Shown: positions 63,011 to 64,000 of the stretch, piece after piece
Numbering within the stretch: the stretch's first letter is position 1
How the letters are laid out: the number at the start of each line of letters is the position of its first letter
Origin: Pseudomonas grandcourensis
GTDB lineage: Bacteria > Pseudomonadota > Gammaproteobacteria > Pseudomonadales > Pseudomonadaceae
DNA: 64,000 bases
Assembly: GCF_039909015.1 (NCBI RefSeq)
Contig: NZ_CP150919.1
Span: 3,820,501-3,884,500 of the forward strand
Direction: 5' to 3'
Translations under genes and position numbers: made by a program
The notes under the pieces: model-generated
What the model was told of the DNA's origin: nothing
Databases searched by the model: none
The model's input: the letters and a program-made list of their open reading frames with translations, nothing else

Positions 63011-63985
63011 TCAATGCTTCTGCCGCCGCAACGTGTCCGACGGCAGACAGCCATAGCGATGCCGATAGGCGCTGGAAAAATGCCCGAAGCTGTTGATGCC
63101 GTGACGCAACAGGATATCGGTGACGGTCTCGCCGGCCCTGCCCTGTTTGAGCGACTCGTGAATCACCGCCAGGCGACGGTCGCGGATGTACTCGACCGGT
63201 GCCTGCTGGAGGAACTGGTTGAAGCCGTTTTGCAGGGTGCGCACCGATACGCCGCACAGTTCGCTCAAGGTCGTCAGGCTGATCGGTTCGTCGAGGTGCT
63301 CCTCGATGTAGTCACGGGCCTTTTTCACGTGGTGCGGCAGCGGCGCGCGCGAGTCGATCAACAGATCCGCCGAGTAGTTGTGCGGCAGCTGTGTGAGCAG
63401 CAGTTGCATCAGGTATTCGGACAGGCCGCTGGCGAGACGCGAACCGTCTACGCCGCTGCCGTACAGCCGGCAGATGTAGTCCAGGGTGTGATAGAGGCTG
63501 ACGACGCCGACGCCCAGGTGATCGACGCTGACATCAAAGATCACCGACTGACGCAGGCTGCGGCCGAGCAGGCGTTGCAGTTGCGTCTCCAGGGCATCAC
63601 GGTCGACGCGCAGGATCAGGTTGCGGCACTCGCCATCGGTGACGATGCGGCTCTGCGCGAACGGCGAGGAAACGCTCAGGTAGCCCGACTGCATCGCCGC
63701 GCTGCGCCGCCCGTGGGCCACCTCGCAATGCCCCTGCAAGGTGATGCGAAACAGATACTGATCGGCAATGTCGCCGATGGTGATCTCCACCGGCGCGCCA
63801 TAGCGCAGGTCGAGCAGCGCCGAATCGCCGAAGAATACGCCGTTGAGCCGGGTATAGATCGGCTCGTCACGCAGCACATTGAAACTGTGCGGGCACAGGT
63901 ATTGGCTGACCTTGTCCTTGATCTCGCGGTAATCGGCCGAGCTGAGCAGGCTGTGCCGTTCCAACAGGTGTACATCATTCAACAT
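63011..63985 (-). CDS. AraC family transcriptional regulator
   Basis: 324 residues from ATG at 63985 with AGGAG 8 bp upstream. The C-terminal HTH pair is complete: EPISLTTLSELCGVSVRTLQ, then FLQQAPVEYIRDRRLAVIHE and SFGHFSSAYRHRYGCLPSDT. The N-terminal part (residues about 1-200) is a ligand-binding domain of the Arac_binding_2 type. Lies 97 bp upstream of the opine-type dehydrogenase gene in the same orientation, so it is the probable activator of that operon. Confidence 0.9.
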   Translation of the reverse strand: MLNDVHLLERHSLLSSADYREIKDKVSQYLCPHSFNVLRDEPIYTRLNGVFFGDSALLDLRYGAPVEITIGDIADQYLFRITLQGHCEVAHGRRSAAMQSGYLSVSSPFAQSRIVTDGECRNLILRVDRDALETQLQRLLGRSLRQSVIFDVSVDHLGVGVVSLYHTLDYICRLYGSGVDGSRLASGLSEYLMQLLLTQLPHNYSADLLIDSRAPLPHHVKKARDYIEEHLDEPISLTTLSELCGVSVRTLQNGFNQFLQQAPVEYIRDRRLAVIHESLKQGRAGETVTDILLRHGINSFGHFSSAYRHRYGCLPSDTLRRQKH

Positions 63986-64000
63986 CAAGGGTTCTCCTGA

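Overview
The window looks like a chromosomal stretch from a Pseudomonas of the fluorescens group. The DNA is GC-rich, and the gene families (NirBD, GltS, PauA-type glutamine synthetase, DUF3016, GDCCxC protein) and a pair of inverted GAGC-rich palindromes of the Pseudomonas REPIN type all fit that genus. No rRNA or tRNA gene was recognised. The species assignment is inference, because no marker gene is present.

Left part (1-16 kb) is accessory and scarred. It opens with the tail of a fumarylacetoacetate-hydrolase gene, a short-chain dehydrogenase and a D-2-hydroxyacid dehydrogenase. An NRAMP-type transporter follows that has lost its N-terminus to an IS66-family insertion. That IS66 copy carries the 3' half of a group II intron inside its tnpC, and a deletion fuses tnpC codon 18 directly to the intron reverse transcriptase. 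A second, very short IS66 tnpC tail lies at 6.3 kb, beyond a three-gene WYL-regulator unit. Next come an MBL-like protein, a DHFR-like reductase and a complete-looking IS3-family element (8828-10435). A TetR-controlled reductive block follows (old yellow enzyme, SDR, hydrolase, quinone reductase). It is bracketed by two directly repeated ~120 bp sequences that look like IS21-type ends. The second of these abuts a decayed RND efflux fragment.

Middle part (16-32 kb): LysE exporter, DinB protein, a LysR gene divergent from a SnoaL/DFR-like pair, a histidine phosphatase and an MFS transporter. Then comes a self-contained PTS-independent sucrose system: ScrY/LamB-like porin and fructokinase on one strand; binding protein, two permeases, ATPase, GH32 sucrase and a LacI regulator on the other. 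A palindromic operator candidate lies in the shared control region.

32-41 kb: seven minus-strand genes that all point to homoserine or an O-activated homoserine: aldehyde dehydrogenase, homoserine dehydrogenase without an ACT domain, Lrp regulator, threonine synthase, LysR regulator, amino-acid permease and a cystathionine gamma-synthase-family enzyme. I read this as a candidate homoserine-family catabolic island, and it is my best candidate for an under-described system.

41-64 kb: a decayed mer locus (merR, merP with a stop codon, GDCCxC protein, 31-residue membrane peptide), DUF3016 and CBS proteins, and assimilatory nitrite reductase nirBD behind a leader with two ANTAR-type hexaloop hairpins and an overlapping terminator. 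Then come two similar AGGA-loop hairpin/terminator modules (possible small RNAs), a SYLF protein, GltS, a lipoprotein, an M20 dipeptidase, a REPIN, a decayed gamma-glutamylpolyamine synthetase, an HD-GYP/hybrid-kinase pair, and an AraC-linked cluster of an opine-type dehydrogenase, a 3-hydroxyacyl-CoA-dehydrogenase-like enzyme and an EthD protein of unknown substrate.
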